Shown here one piece after another: positions 13,005-19,232 of a stretch of DNA of 19,232 nucleotides. Source of the DNA: Sphaerochaeta sp. UBA5849 (lineage in GTDB: Bacteria > Spirochaetota > Spirochaetia > Sphaerochaetales > Sphaerochaetaceae); the NCBI GenBank assembly GCA_002432715.1, contig DJGJ01000051.1, positions 1 through 19,232 on the forward strand. The letters are read 5' to 3'. How positions within the stretch are numbered: position 1 is the first letter of the stretch; each line of letters begins with the position of its first letter. The position numbers and the translations under genes are program-made. A model generated the notes under the pieces. That model worked only from the letters and a program-made list of their open reading frames with translations. It did no database searches and was not told the origin of the DNA.

Positions 13005-14438
13005 ATGGTTTTATCTCTCCTTGCAGGTATTGTTCTGCTTTTGCTGCTCATCATGACCGCCCGCGCCCTCATGCAGGACCATTCGAGGACACCCGTCAGG
13101 CCCAAGGTCCGCACCATCGAGGCACAGGGAACTATAGCGGTGCTCAGTTCGGCTGTGCAGTGCAAAACCATCTCCCACCTCGATCCGACCCAAACCGATT
13201 GGAATGAGTTTACGCGACTGAAAGACATCTTTGCACAGTCCTTTCCTCTTTGCGAAACGTTCAGCATCGCCTCTGGCGCAGGACCCTACAACCTTGTGTA
13301 CTGTTTCCCCGGCGAGGATCAGCAGGCTCTCCCGATTCTCCTCACCGCACACCTTGATGTTGTGGGAGCACAAGACCAGGCATGGACGCACCCGCCGTTT
13401 TCCGGGACTGTCGAAGGTGGATATCTCTACGGCAGAGGGAGCTTTGATTGCAAAATCCAGGCAGTTGCCATCCTCACTGCATTTGAGTCGCTGCTCTCCG
13501 AGGGCAAGAAACCAAGCAGGACATTCTACGTCGCCTTCGGTTGCGATGAGGAGTGCAATGGTTCGCTAGAGGGAGCCAGCACCATCGCTTCCTATTTTGA
13601 AAAACAGAACGTACATTTTGCCTACGTCCTCGATGAGGGAGGAGTGGTCAGCCAACGCTACATCAAGGGTTTTGAACAGGACATTGCAGTGGTGGGAGTA
13701 GCTGAGAAAGGGTACATGGATGTACAGTTGTCGGCACAATGCAGTGCAGGGCACTCTTCCACTCCCTCCTTTCCCACAGCTTTGGGGAGGGTCGGTCGGG
13801 CTGCCTATCGTCTGGAGAGGAAATCCATGCCTGCCAAGCTCACAGCCCCTGTCAAGGCAATGCTGGAATCTCTGGGTCGGCAGGGGGTTTTTGCATACCG
13901 GCTTCTTTTTCTGAATGCCTGGATCACCAAACCCATTCTGCTGTGGGTCTTCAGCAAGAATCCCACCCTCAACGCGCTGGTCAGGACAACAGTCGTCCCA
14001 ACGATGATTGAAGCAAGCGACAAGAGCAATGTCATCGCCGAACAAGCCACGGCAATGGTCAATGTCCGGCTGCTGCCGACCCAGACGCAGGAAGAAGTGC
14101 TTGGATGGATGAAGAAAGTCATCGGCGATCCTGCAGTCAAGCTCAAGGTGGTCCGCTTCACCCCTGCATCCGAGGTGAGCCCTGCCGAGGGCGAGGCGTT
14201 CTCCCACCTTGCAAGTACCATCACGGCCTGTTTCAGAGATGCCGTGGTGACTCCCTATCTGATGCTCGGAGCCACCGATGCACGCAAGTATCAGAACCTG
14301 AGCAACCATATCTATCGCTTTACTCCGGTACGCATGGACAAAAGCGAGGTCGGACGCATGCATGGAGTTGATGAGCGCATCAGCGAAGAGAACATCCAGC
14401 TTGCCGTAACCTTTTATGCAACATTGGTCCAAAGCTGA
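13005..14438 (+). CDS. Membrane-anchored M20 metallopeptidase, CPS1/PM20D1-like
   Basis: 477 aa. Residues 1-23 form one hydrophobic segment (LLAGIVLLLLLIM) with no lipobox, suggesting a membrane anchor with the enzyme outside the cytoplasm. Two-zinc catalytic residues of family M20 are all visible: H116 in TAHLDVV with D118, D148 in GRGSFDCK, the E182-E183 pair in DEECNG, D210 in LDEGG, and H453 in MHGVDERI. H250 (AGHSSTP) marks the dimerisation domain. WTHPPFSG and the LDEGG stretch resemble carboxypeptidase S and PM20D1, which cut or form N-acyl amino acids and dipeptides. The actual substrate is unknown. GGAG precedes the start. It is divergent from a TetR regulator. Confidence 0.9.
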   Translation: MVLSLLAGIVLLLLLIMTARALMQDHSRTPVRPKVRTIEAQGTIAVLSSAVQCKTISHLDPTQTDWNEFTRLKDIFAQSFPLCETFSIASGAGPYNLVYCFPGEDQQALPILLTAHLDVVGAQDQAWTHPPFSGTVEGGYLYGRGSFDCKIQAVAILTAFESLLSEGKKPSRTFYVAFGCDEECNGSLEGASTIASYFEKQNVHFAYVLDEGGVVSQRYIKGFEQDIAVVGVAEKGYMDVQLSAQCSAGHSSTPSFPTALGRVGRAAYRLERKSMPAKLTAPVKAMLESLGRQGVFAYRLLFLNAWITKPILLWVFSKNPTLNALVRTTVVPTMIEASDKSNVIAEQATAMVNVRLLPTQTQEEVLGWMKKVIGDPAVKLKVVRFTPASEVSPAEGEAFSHLASTITACFRDAVVTPYLMLGATDARKYQNLSNHIYRFTPVRMDKSEVGRMHGVDERISEENIQLAVTFYATLVQS

Positions 14439-14440
14439 AT

Positions 14441-14475
14441 ATGCAAAGACCCCACACGAGTGCGGGGTCTTGCAT
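14441..14475. terminator. Bidirectional hairpin between the M20 peptidase and hsp20
   Basis: ATGCAA-GACCCC pairs with GGGGTC-TTGCAT (12 bp with one bulged A) in the 62-nt gap between two convergent genes. U-runs on either side are short, so it may act as a moderately efficient terminator for both. Confidence 0.6.
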
Positions 14476-14500
14476 GTACAGGACAGGTTGTTTCAACCGT

Positions 14501-14926
14501 TTATTTAATCTTTACTTCAATGGCCTTGGGCTTTGCAATTTCCTTCTTGGGAAGCGTGAGCTTGAGAAGCCCGTCAGAGAAATGTCCTTCAATCTTCTCC
14601 TCGTCCACATCCTCAGGAAGGGTGAAGGCGCGCTCAAAGCTCTGGTAGTAACGCTCGGAGACAAGTCTCTTCTTGTCCTTGTCCTCCTTCTTGCTCTGCT
14701 TGGTGGAGCTCAGCTTGAGCACATGCTTCTCGACATTGACCTTGACTTCCTCCTGCTTGTAGCCCGGGAGCTCAGCTTCCAAGATATATGCATCGTCGTT
14801 CTCGACAATGTCGACTGCAGGGAAGCGGGAGGGCATCAGGCCCCAGTCGCCGAGTATGTTGTTGAACAGTGAGTCAAATGCAGACTCCATCGGGGAATCG
14901 TAATCACGTCTTGCTAAATATTTCAT
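14501..14926 (-). CDS. Small heat-shock protein Hsp20 (alpha-crystallin family)
   Basis: ATP-independent holdase that keeps unfolding proteins soluble. 141 aa, typical. The alpha-crystallin domain spans about 35-128 (VDIVENDDAYILEAELPGY, VEKHVLKLSS, YYQSFERAFTLPEDVD, GLLKLTLPK). The C-terminal tail has the oligomerisation motif I-x-V in AIEVKIK. A very strong ribosome site GGAGGTG lies 4 nt before the ATG at 14926. The gene is separate from clpB, which has no similar promoter. Upstream is a consensus sigma-54 promoter (see that entry), so control appears to need an activator and not the HrcA/CIRCE system. Confidence 0.96.
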   Translation of the reverse strand: MKYLARRDYDSPMESAFDSLFNNILGDWGLMPSRFPAVDIVENDDAYILEAELPGYKQEEVKVNVEKHVLKLSSTKQSKKEDKDKKRLVSERYYQSFERAFTLPEDVDEEKIEGHFSDGLLKLTLPKKEIAKPKAIEVKIK

Positions 14927-14986
14927 AGTACACCTCCGTATTTTGTTGTATTATATTTTCTCCCTTTTCGGGTTCGCCAATATATA

Positions 14987-15003
14987 TGCAACAAGCGTGC
15001 CAA
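14987..15003 (-). promoter_or_regulatory. Sigma-54 (RpoN) -24/-12 promoter of hsp20
   Basis: On the minus strand TTGGCACGCTTGTTGCA matches the sigma-54 consensus TGGCACG-N4-TTGC[AT] at every fixed position. The GG (15001-15000) and GC (14989-14988) have the exact 12-nt spacing. The predicted start is near 14976, giving a leader of about 50 nt to the hsp20 ATG. Confidence 0.8.
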
Positions 15004-15058
15004 GTTTACTAGAAAAAATATTTTGGACTTCTAATTGTTTATATTATTTATAATTATG

Positions 15059-15076
15059 TATTTTTAACTAAAAATA
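15059..15076. promoter_or_regulatory. AT-rich palindrome, candidate upstream activator site for hsp20
   Basis: TATTTTTA-AC-TAAAAATA is a perfect 8-bp-arm inverted repeat centred about 91 bp upstream of the predicted sigma-54 start. That is the usual range for an enhancer-binding activator. The link is inference, and the sequence is AT-rich. Confidence 0.35.
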
Positions 15077-15325
15077 TAAACCTACAAAAGTATGCGAATG
15101 GGACAATCCGATCCCCCCCATGAACAAGACTTATTCGACATTGAGTCAATTTGACACACCTAAGCCATCATGACTCCCCCAAACTGGTTCATCAAGAGCC
15201 ACCCTGCGGAAATTTCTCATCACAACTCTCTTATTTGCATATAATTATCTTTCTATTCGGCTTGTTACTCTTCTACAACACAACCTTTGCCTGTCCCACT
15301 CGAGAAGACCAAAACAATCAAAGAA
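15077..15325. other. AT-rich intergenic region without a supported gene
   Basis: Between the hsp20 control region and the end of argF there is no convincing gene or terminator. A small inverted repeat GTCAA-T-TTGAC lies at 15145-15155. A 64-codon TTG-start reading (15151-15345) has no ribosome site and overlaps argF, so I do not call it. Confidence 0.6.
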
Positions 15326-16327
15326 TCAGAGTATACCCGTCATAGTGGCAACCATGACGGCCTTGATCGTATGCATACGGTTCTCAGCTTCGTCAAATAC
15401 CACCGAGTGCTTGCTGCAAAAGACCTCGTCGGTCACTTCAAGTTCAGTCAAGCCGAACTGTTCGTGAATCTGCTGTGCTACAGCGGTATTAAGGTCATGG
15501 AAGGAGGGCAGGCAGTGTTCGAACAACACATCGGGATTGTCTGAAGCCTGCAGAACATCCATCGTCACCTGATAGTCCTTCAAGAGGGCAATCCTGGTTG
15601 CCGTCTGGTCCTCCTCACCCATCGAGACCCAGACATCGGTGTAGATGACATCCACCCCCTTCACCGCCTCAACGATATCAGAGGTTACCGAAATCATGGC
15701 GCCGGAAGCCTTGCAATCCTCCTGTAGCCCGGCAATCAGGCTACTAGACGGAAACAGCTCCTTCGGTGATGCAATGCGGTACTCCATACCCAGCTTGGCC
15801 GCCCCGATCATCAGCGCATTGGAGACATTGTTGCGCCCATCACCGATATACGCAAACTTCAGGTCCTTGGGTTCTTTTCCCGTATGTTCCATTGCAGTCA
15901 AGACATCGGCAAGAACCTGGGTTGGATGGTCGTCATCAGTAAGGCCGTTCCATACCGGAACACCGCTGTGCTTTGCAATTTCACGGATGACCTCAGATGA
16001 GAACCCCCGGTATTGAATGCCATCGTACATCCGTCCCAATACTTTGGCCGTATCCTCAATCGATTCTTTCTTTCCCATTTGGCTGTTGGTGAGAAAGGTG
16101 ACCTGCGCCCCTTCATCAAAGGCCGCCACTTCAAAGGAACAACGAGTACGGGTGGAACTCTTGTCAAAGATGAGCACGATATTTTTATCTGCGAGCAACT
16201 TGCCTTCCAGCTTGGAGGGACAACCCTGCCCTTTCTTTTTTGCCTTAAGGTCGATCGACAACTGCAAAAGAGCAAGGATCTCTTCCGTTGTAAAATCCTT
16301 GAGTGTTAAAAAACTGCGTCCTTTCAT
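15326..16327 (-). CDS. argF: Ornithine carbamoyltransferase
   Basis: Makes citrulline from ornithine and carbamoyl phosphate in arginine synthesis, or runs in reverse in the arginine deiminase pathway. 333 aa, full length. Carbamoyl-phosphate site SSTRTR (57-62), HPTQ (134-137), ornithine site DVWVSMG (231-237) and the HCLPSFHD loop (271-278) are all present. The sequence resembles the E. coli ArgF/ArgI type. GGAGG lies 5 nt before the ATG at 16327. It stands alone; no other arginine or deiminase genes are in the window, so the physiological direction is open. An ARG-box-like operator next to its promoter suggests arginine-responsive control. Confidence 0.96.
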   Translation of the reverse strand: MKGRSFLTLKDFTTEEILALLQLSIDLKAKKKGQGCPSKLEGKLLADKNIVLIFDKSSTRTRCSFEVAAFDEGAQVTFLTNSQMGKKESIEDTAKVLGRMYDGIQYRGFSSEVIREIAKHSGVPVWNGLTDDDHPTQVLADVLTAMEHTGKEPKDLKFAYIGDGRNNVSNALMIGAAKLGMEYRIASPKELFPSSSLIAGLQEDCKASGAMISVTSDIVEAVKGVDVIYTDVWVSMGEEDQTATRIALLKDYQVTMDVLQASDNPDVLFEHCLPSFHDLNTAVAQQIHEQFGLTELEVTDEVFCSKHSVVFDEAENRMHTIKAVMVATMTGIL

Positions 16328-16354
16328 GAGTTCCTCCGAAGGTAATGAATACCA

Positions 16355-16383
16355 ATTGTAGATATTTATACAATATCTGTCAA
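16355..16383 (-). promoter_or_regulatory. argF promoter
   Basis: On the minus strand a perfect TTGACA (16378-16383), 17-nt spacer, and TACAAT (16355-16360). The predicted start is near 16348, about 21 nt before the ATG. It is one of the best sigma-70 matches in the window. Confidence 0.8.
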
Positions 16384-16387
16384 TATT

Positions 16388-16405
16388 TATGCATTTTTAT
16401 TCGAA
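16388..16405 (-). promoter_or_regulatory. ARG-box-like operator for ArgR
   Basis: TTCGAATAAAAATGCATA matches the ArgR/AhrC box (wnTGAATwwwwATTCAnw) at 8 of 10 fixed positions. It sits just upstream of the argF -35 box. A weaker TGCAT half-site lies further upstream, near 16420. Confidence 0.5.
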
Positions 16406-16433
16406 TTGCAAATAATTGTATGCATAACTATAC

Positions 16434-16462
16434 AAAAGCCTCCCAGCGTATGCCAGGAGGCT
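16434..16462 (-). terminator. Terminator of the metNIQ operon
   Basis: On the minus transcript AGCCTCCTGGC pairs with GCTGGGAGGCT (two wobble pairs) around a 4-nt loop, followed by TTTT. It lies 20 nt after the metQ stop and about 30 nt before the ARG box of argF. Confidence 0.8.
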
Positions 16463-16481
16463 GATTGGTAAACACAATTGA

Positions 16482-17288
16482 CTACTTGGAAACCAAGACT
16501 ACTTCACCGTTGGTGTAGTGCTGGGCAACATACGCCTTGATCTTTTCGCCGCGTAGAGCCTTGACCAGAGCGACGATGGCAGCATCGTTCTCACGACCCT
16601 GCTTTACCGCTACCACGTTCACGTACGGGCTGTCCGAGCCTTCCACGATCAAACCGTCGCGGGTGGCGATCAGGCCGGCGGGAATGGCATAGTTGCCATT
16701 GATGATGGCTGCATCGACATCCTGCAGTACGCGGGGAAGGCTTGCTGCCTCAATCTCACGGAACTTGAAGTTCTTCGGATTGGATGCAACATCGAGCGGG
16801 GTAGCCTCAAGACCGGCATTCGCAGCGAGTGTGAGCAGACCGGCGCTCTGCAGCAACAGCAATGCCCTGCCTTCGTTGGTGGGGTCATTGGGAATGGCAA
16901 TGGTGGCACCGTTGGGAAGATCTGCAAGAGCCTTGTATTTCTTGGAATAGAGTGCGAACGGCTCGACGTGGATGCCGCCGGCATTGGCCAGGTGATATCC
17001 CTTCTCCTTGTTGAACGATTCCAGATAGGGGATGTGCTGGAAGAAGTTGGCATCAAGCTCTCCGCTCTCCAGTGCTTCGTTCGGTGTCACATAGTCGGTG
17101 AACTCCTGCACCTTGAGGGTATAGCCCTCTGCAGCAAGGTCCTCGACGATCAGGTTGAGGAATGCAGCATGGGGCTCGGGGGTTGCTCCAACAACGATGG
17201 TCTTGGAGGTTGCCTGCTCTTTGGTACCGGCTGCAAACAACGAGAATGCCAGCAACAGTACAAGGGTGATGCTTAGAATCTTTTTCAT
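16482..17288 (-). CDS. metQ: Methionine ABC transporter substrate-binding protein MetQ
   Basis: NlpA/MetQ-family binding protein that delivers methionine to MetNI. 268 aa. The signal peptide is MKKILSITLVLLLAFSLFAAG (1-21). The mature part has VVGATPEPHAAFLN, TDYVTPNEALESGELDANFFQHIPYL and NDPTNEGRALLLLQ, all MetQ marks. Unusually there is no lipobox Cys: the site reads FAAGTKE, so the protein is likely cleaved by signal peptidase I and soluble in the periplasm. The start at 17288 follows AAGGAG by 5 nt. It is the last gene of metN-metI-metQ, 49 nt after metI, with a hairpin between. Confidence 0.94.
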   Translation of the reverse strand: MKKILSITLVLLLAFSLFAAGTKEQATSKTIVVGATPEPHAAFLNLIVEDLAAEGYTLKVQEFTDYVTPNEALESGELDANFFQHIPYLESFNKEKGYHLANAGGIHVEPFALYSKKYKALADLPNGATIAIPNDPTNEGRALLLLQSAGLLTLAANAGLEATPLDVASNPKNFKFREIEAASLPRVLQDVDAAIINGNYAIPAGLIATRDGLIVEGSDSPYVNVVAVKQGRENDAAIVALVKALRGEKIKAYVAQHYTNGEVVLVSK

Positions 17289-17299
17289 AATTTCTCCTT

Positions 17300-17320
17300 C
17301 TCTCCCCCACAAGGCGAGAG
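17300..17320 (-). other. Hairpin between metI and metQ
   Basis: CTCTCGCC pairs with GGGGAGAG (one G-G mismatch) around a 5-nt loop, ending right at the metQ ribosome site. Such intercistronic stems often stabilise the binding-protein mRNA in ABC operons. Confidence 0.5.
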
Positions 17321-17337
17321 GTATGCACAAGAGGTAA

Positions 17338-18000
17338 TCAGCGGCGGGCTATGAGCTTGGCACTGATTTTGTTGCCTATCACCTGCACGATCTCAACGAG
17401 AACGAGGATGATTACAACGGCAACGAACATAATATCGCCTCGGAAGCGCTGGTATCCATACCGAATCGCCAGATCTCCCAGGCCGCCTCCACCGATGGCT
17501 CCGGCCATTGCCGAGTAGCCGATCAGGTTGATGATGGTGAGCGTCACGCCGCTGACCAAGGAGGGCAAAGCCTCAGGAATCAACACCTTCCGGACAATCT
17601 GGAAATTGGTGGATCCCATAGCACGGGCGGCCTGAACGACCCCCGGATCCACCTCCTTCAGTGCGGTCTCGATCACTCGAGCCACAAATGGTGCTGCCGC
17701 AATCGACAGCGGGACGATAGTAGCGGTGGTACCGATACTTGTTCCGATAAGAAGCCTTGAAAGCGGAAAGAGCAGGATCATCAGGATGATGAAGGGAAAT
17801 GAACGCAATACGTTGACGATTCTTCCCAGTATATTGTTGAGCATGGGGTGGGGAATAATGCCTCCCTGCTCCTCGCTCGAGGTGGCCGAGAGCAGAATCC
17901 CCAACGGAAGACCCAAAATCAGGGAGAACAAGGTGGAGAAGGAGACCATGCTCAGTGTTTGCAAGGTGGCGTCGAAAACCAACACCCAAATTTTGCTCAT
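17338..18000 (-). CDS. metI: Methionine ABC transporter permease MetI
   Basis: Membrane channel subunit. 220 aa with about five membrane helices, typical of MetI. The conserved coupling motif for the ATPase is ETALKEVDPGVVQAARAMG (the EAA loop, about 111-129), followed by GGGGLGDLAIRYGYQRF. The ATG overlaps the metN stop as ATGA, and GAGGAGG lies inside the end of metN 7 nt upstream, so translation is coupled. Confidence 0.95.
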   Translation of the reverse strand: MSKIWVLVFDATLQTLSMVSFSTLFSLILGLPLGILLSATSSEEQGGIIPHPMLNNILGRIVNVLRSFPFIILMILLFPLSRLLIGTSIGTTATIVPLSIAAAPFVARVIETALKEVDPGVVQAARAMGSTNFQIVRKVLIPEALPSLVSGVTLTIINLIGYSAMAGAIGGGGLGDLAIRYGYQRFRGDIMFVAVVIILVLVEIVQVIGNKISAKLIARR

Positions 18001-19013
18001 TCTGCAGCCTCCTCTTCAACTACTACACCCATCTGTCTCAAGGCTTCGATGGCCCGTTTCTTCTCTTCATCACTTCCGCTGATATCGACCAACATGGTGC
18101 CGATCTCGATATCGCCGACTTTCTGCACCCCACCGGCGCGTATATTGAAATCAACCCCTACTTGACGGCTGATCTTGCTGAGGATGGGCTGGTCTGTGGT
18201 TCCTCCACGAAAGCGCAGGGTATAGGCTCCCCGCTTCTTCGACCAATGGACCATATGGTCATCGGCAAGGGATGCCTCGTCGATGCCCACCAGGTGTGTC
18301 AAGAATTCCTTGGTCACCTCACTGGATGGATTGGCAAAAATATCGGTGACAAGCCCCTGTTCGACGACAACCCCGTCATCCAATACCGCGACTTGGTCAC
18401 AGGCGTCGCGGACTACTTCCATTTGGTGGGTGATCATTACCACCGTCAAGGACATCTTGCGTTGGATTTCCTTGAGGAGGGCCAATATGGAATGTGTTGT
18501 CTGGGGGTCGAGGGCGCTGGTGGCCTCATCGCAAAACAGGATATCGGGATCACAAGCAAGGGCGCGGGCAATGGCCACACGCTGCTTCTGTCCACCGCTG
18601 AGAGTGCTGATCGGTGCCTTGCCTCTTCCCTCAAGACCGACGAGGGCGAGCAATCTCTCAACCTTCTGCTTGATTTCTTGTTTAGGGACGCCGGTTATTT
18701 CCAAGGGGTATGCAATATTCTGTTCTGCATTCCGGCTGGAGAACAGGTTGAAGTTCTGGAATATCATGCCGATGCGGCGCCTTCTTTGAATCAGGGCGTC
18801 CTTCTTGAGGTCGTCCACACGCTTGTCATCAAAATAGACTTCACCTGCATCCGGTCGTTCCAACAGGCTGATAAGCCGAACCAAGGTCGACTTGCCGGCC
18901 CCGCTCTTACCGATGATGCCGTAAATGGTGTTGGAGGGTATGGAAAGAGAAATGCCATTGACTGCATGCAATGTACCATACGTTCTCTTTAGATTTTTCA
19001 ACATAATCTGCAT
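17997..19013 (-). CDS. metN: Methionine ABC transporter ATP-binding protein MetN
   Basis: ATPase of the methionine importer. 338 aa. Walker A GKSGAGKS at 35-42, signature LSGGQKQRVAIARAL from 138, Walker B ILFCDE at 158-163 and H-loop H196. The C-terminal NIL domain (about 260-335) is the regulatory site where methionine inhibits transport. I choose 19013 because GAGGG lies 7 nt upstream; a GTG at 19034 would put that site inside the gene. It is the first gene of the operon. Confidence 0.95.
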   Translation of the reverse strand: MQIMLKNLKRTYGTLHAVNGISLSIPSNTIYGIIGKSGAGKSTLVRLISLLERPDAGEVYFDDKRVDDLKKDALIQRRRRIGMIFQNFNLFSSRNAEQNIAYPLEITGVPKQEIKQKVERLLALVGLEGRGKAPISTLSGGQKQRVAIARALACDPDILFCDEATSALDPQTTHSILALLKEIQRKMSLTVVMITHQMEVVRDACDQVAVLDDGVVVEQGLVTDIFANPSSEVTKEFLTHLVGIDEASLADDHMVHWSKKRGAYTLRFRGGTTDQPILSKISRQVGVDFNIRAGGVQKVGDIEIGTMLVDISGSDEEKKRAIEALRQMGVVVEEEAAE

Positions 19014-19028
19014 ACATATACCCTCTGT

Positions 19029-19047
19029 ATTCACTTTGAAGGTGAAT
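19029..19047 (-). promoter_or_regulatory. Inverted repeat at the start of the metN leader
   Basis: ATTCAC and GTGAAT are a perfect 6-bp inverted repeat separated by 7 nt, between the predicted transcription start and the metN ribosome site. It may be a repressor operator or an RNA hairpin. No SAM riboswitch pattern is seen. Confidence 0.4.
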
Positions 19048-19054
19048 TGCTACC

Positions 19055-19083
19055 ATCATAGTGAAAAGGATTGTATTGGACAA
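19055..19083 (-). promoter_or_regulatory. metNIQ promoter
   Basis: On the minus strand TTGTCC (19078-19083), 17-nt spacer, and TATGAT (19055-19060). The predicted start is near 19048, about 35 nt before the metN ATG. Confidence 0.65.
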
Positions 19084-19145
19084 GACACAGATGGGATAAA
19101 ATCGTGATACCCTATCATACAGATAGCATTTGCCTCCCTAACGAC

Positions 19146-19175
19146 GAAAAGAGGACGTTTTCACGTCCTCTTTTC
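19146..19175. terminator. Bidirectional terminator near the right edge
   Basis: A perfect 13-bp stem (GAAAAGAGGACGT with ACGTCCTCTTTTC) around a 4-nt loop, with U-rich arms on both strands. It probably ends a gene unit that lies to the right of the window and separates it from metNIQ. Confidence 0.75.
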
Positions 19176-19232
19176 TCTATCTATATACAACCGGCAAACC
19201 GGTGCAAGGCAAAAAGAAGGCCCGGCGGCTAC

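Noticed and set aside
13566..14432. Minus-strand open frame of 288 codons inside the M20 gene
   Set aside because: Fully antisense to a gene with all catalytic motifs; no known domain.
14427..14475. Missing zinc ligand in the M20 peptidase (Lys in TDARKY)
   Set aside because: The last zinc ligand in this family is the His of the HGxxE motif, which is present as H453, so the site is complete.
15151..15345. 64-codon plus-strand frame with a hydrophobic stretch in the hsp20-argF gap
   Set aside because: TTG start, no ribosome site, overlaps the end of argF; the hydrophobic run fits AT-rich noise, though a small peptide cannot be fully excluded.
19014..19145. SAM riboswitch ahead of metN
   Set aside because: None of the conserved SAM-I core elements or an expression-platform hairpin could be found.
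19176..19232. End of another gene at the right edge and a small 5-bp hairpin (19190-19203)
   Set aside because: Two minus frames end here but too few codons are visible to tell which, if any, is coding.

Overview
The window is a dense bacterial chromosome segment with moderate GC in genes and AT-rich promoters. It most likely comes from a free-living spirochaete of the Sphaerochaeta type. That placement is an inference: it rests on the overall look of the proteins (for example a MetQ ending its signal peptide in FAAG with no lipobox Cys), not on a database search.

Left part (1-5109, all minus strand): the classic transcription/translation block. In transcription order it reads tRNA-Thr(GGU), rpmG (L33), tRNA-Trp(CCA), secE, nusG, rplK, rplA, rplJ, rplL, rpoB. 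rpoB runs off the left edge inside the rifampicin region. A strong promoter sits upstream of tRNA-Thr. Structured RNA leaders lie between nusG and rplK and between rplL and rpoB.

Centre (5110-12907): glgP (glycogen phosphorylase, plus strand) is transcribed divergently from the ribosomal block and ends at a strong terminator. A small CI/Cro-like HTH regulator follows and overlaps tail-to-tail with a DUF554 membrane protein. Divergent from DUF554 is a MobA/MocA-like nucleotidyltransferase, which overlaps tail-to-tail with the disaggregase clpB. A TetR-family regulator lies just upstream of clpB on the same strand. The HTH gene and the DUF554 gene both look leaderless or nearly so.

Right part (12908-19232): the TetR gene is divergent from a membrane-anchored M20 peptidase of the CPS1/PM20D1 type. 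An 18-bp palindrome in their shared promoter overlaps the peptidase -35 box. A convergent hairpin separates the peptidase from hsp20, a small heat-shock protein with a consensus-perfect sigma-54 (-24/-12) promoter and an upstream palindrome. After an AT-rich gap comes argF, with a textbook sigma-70 promoter and an ARG-box-like operator. The metN-metI-metQ methionine importer operon follows, with its own promoter and terminator. A bidirectional terminator near the right edge closes off a neighbouring unit.

No mobile element, CRISPR array, phage module or obvious novel multi-gene system is visible. The most notable signals are regulatory: sigma-54 control of hsp20, apparently leaderless genes, the TetR/M20 operator, and convergent gene overlaps.
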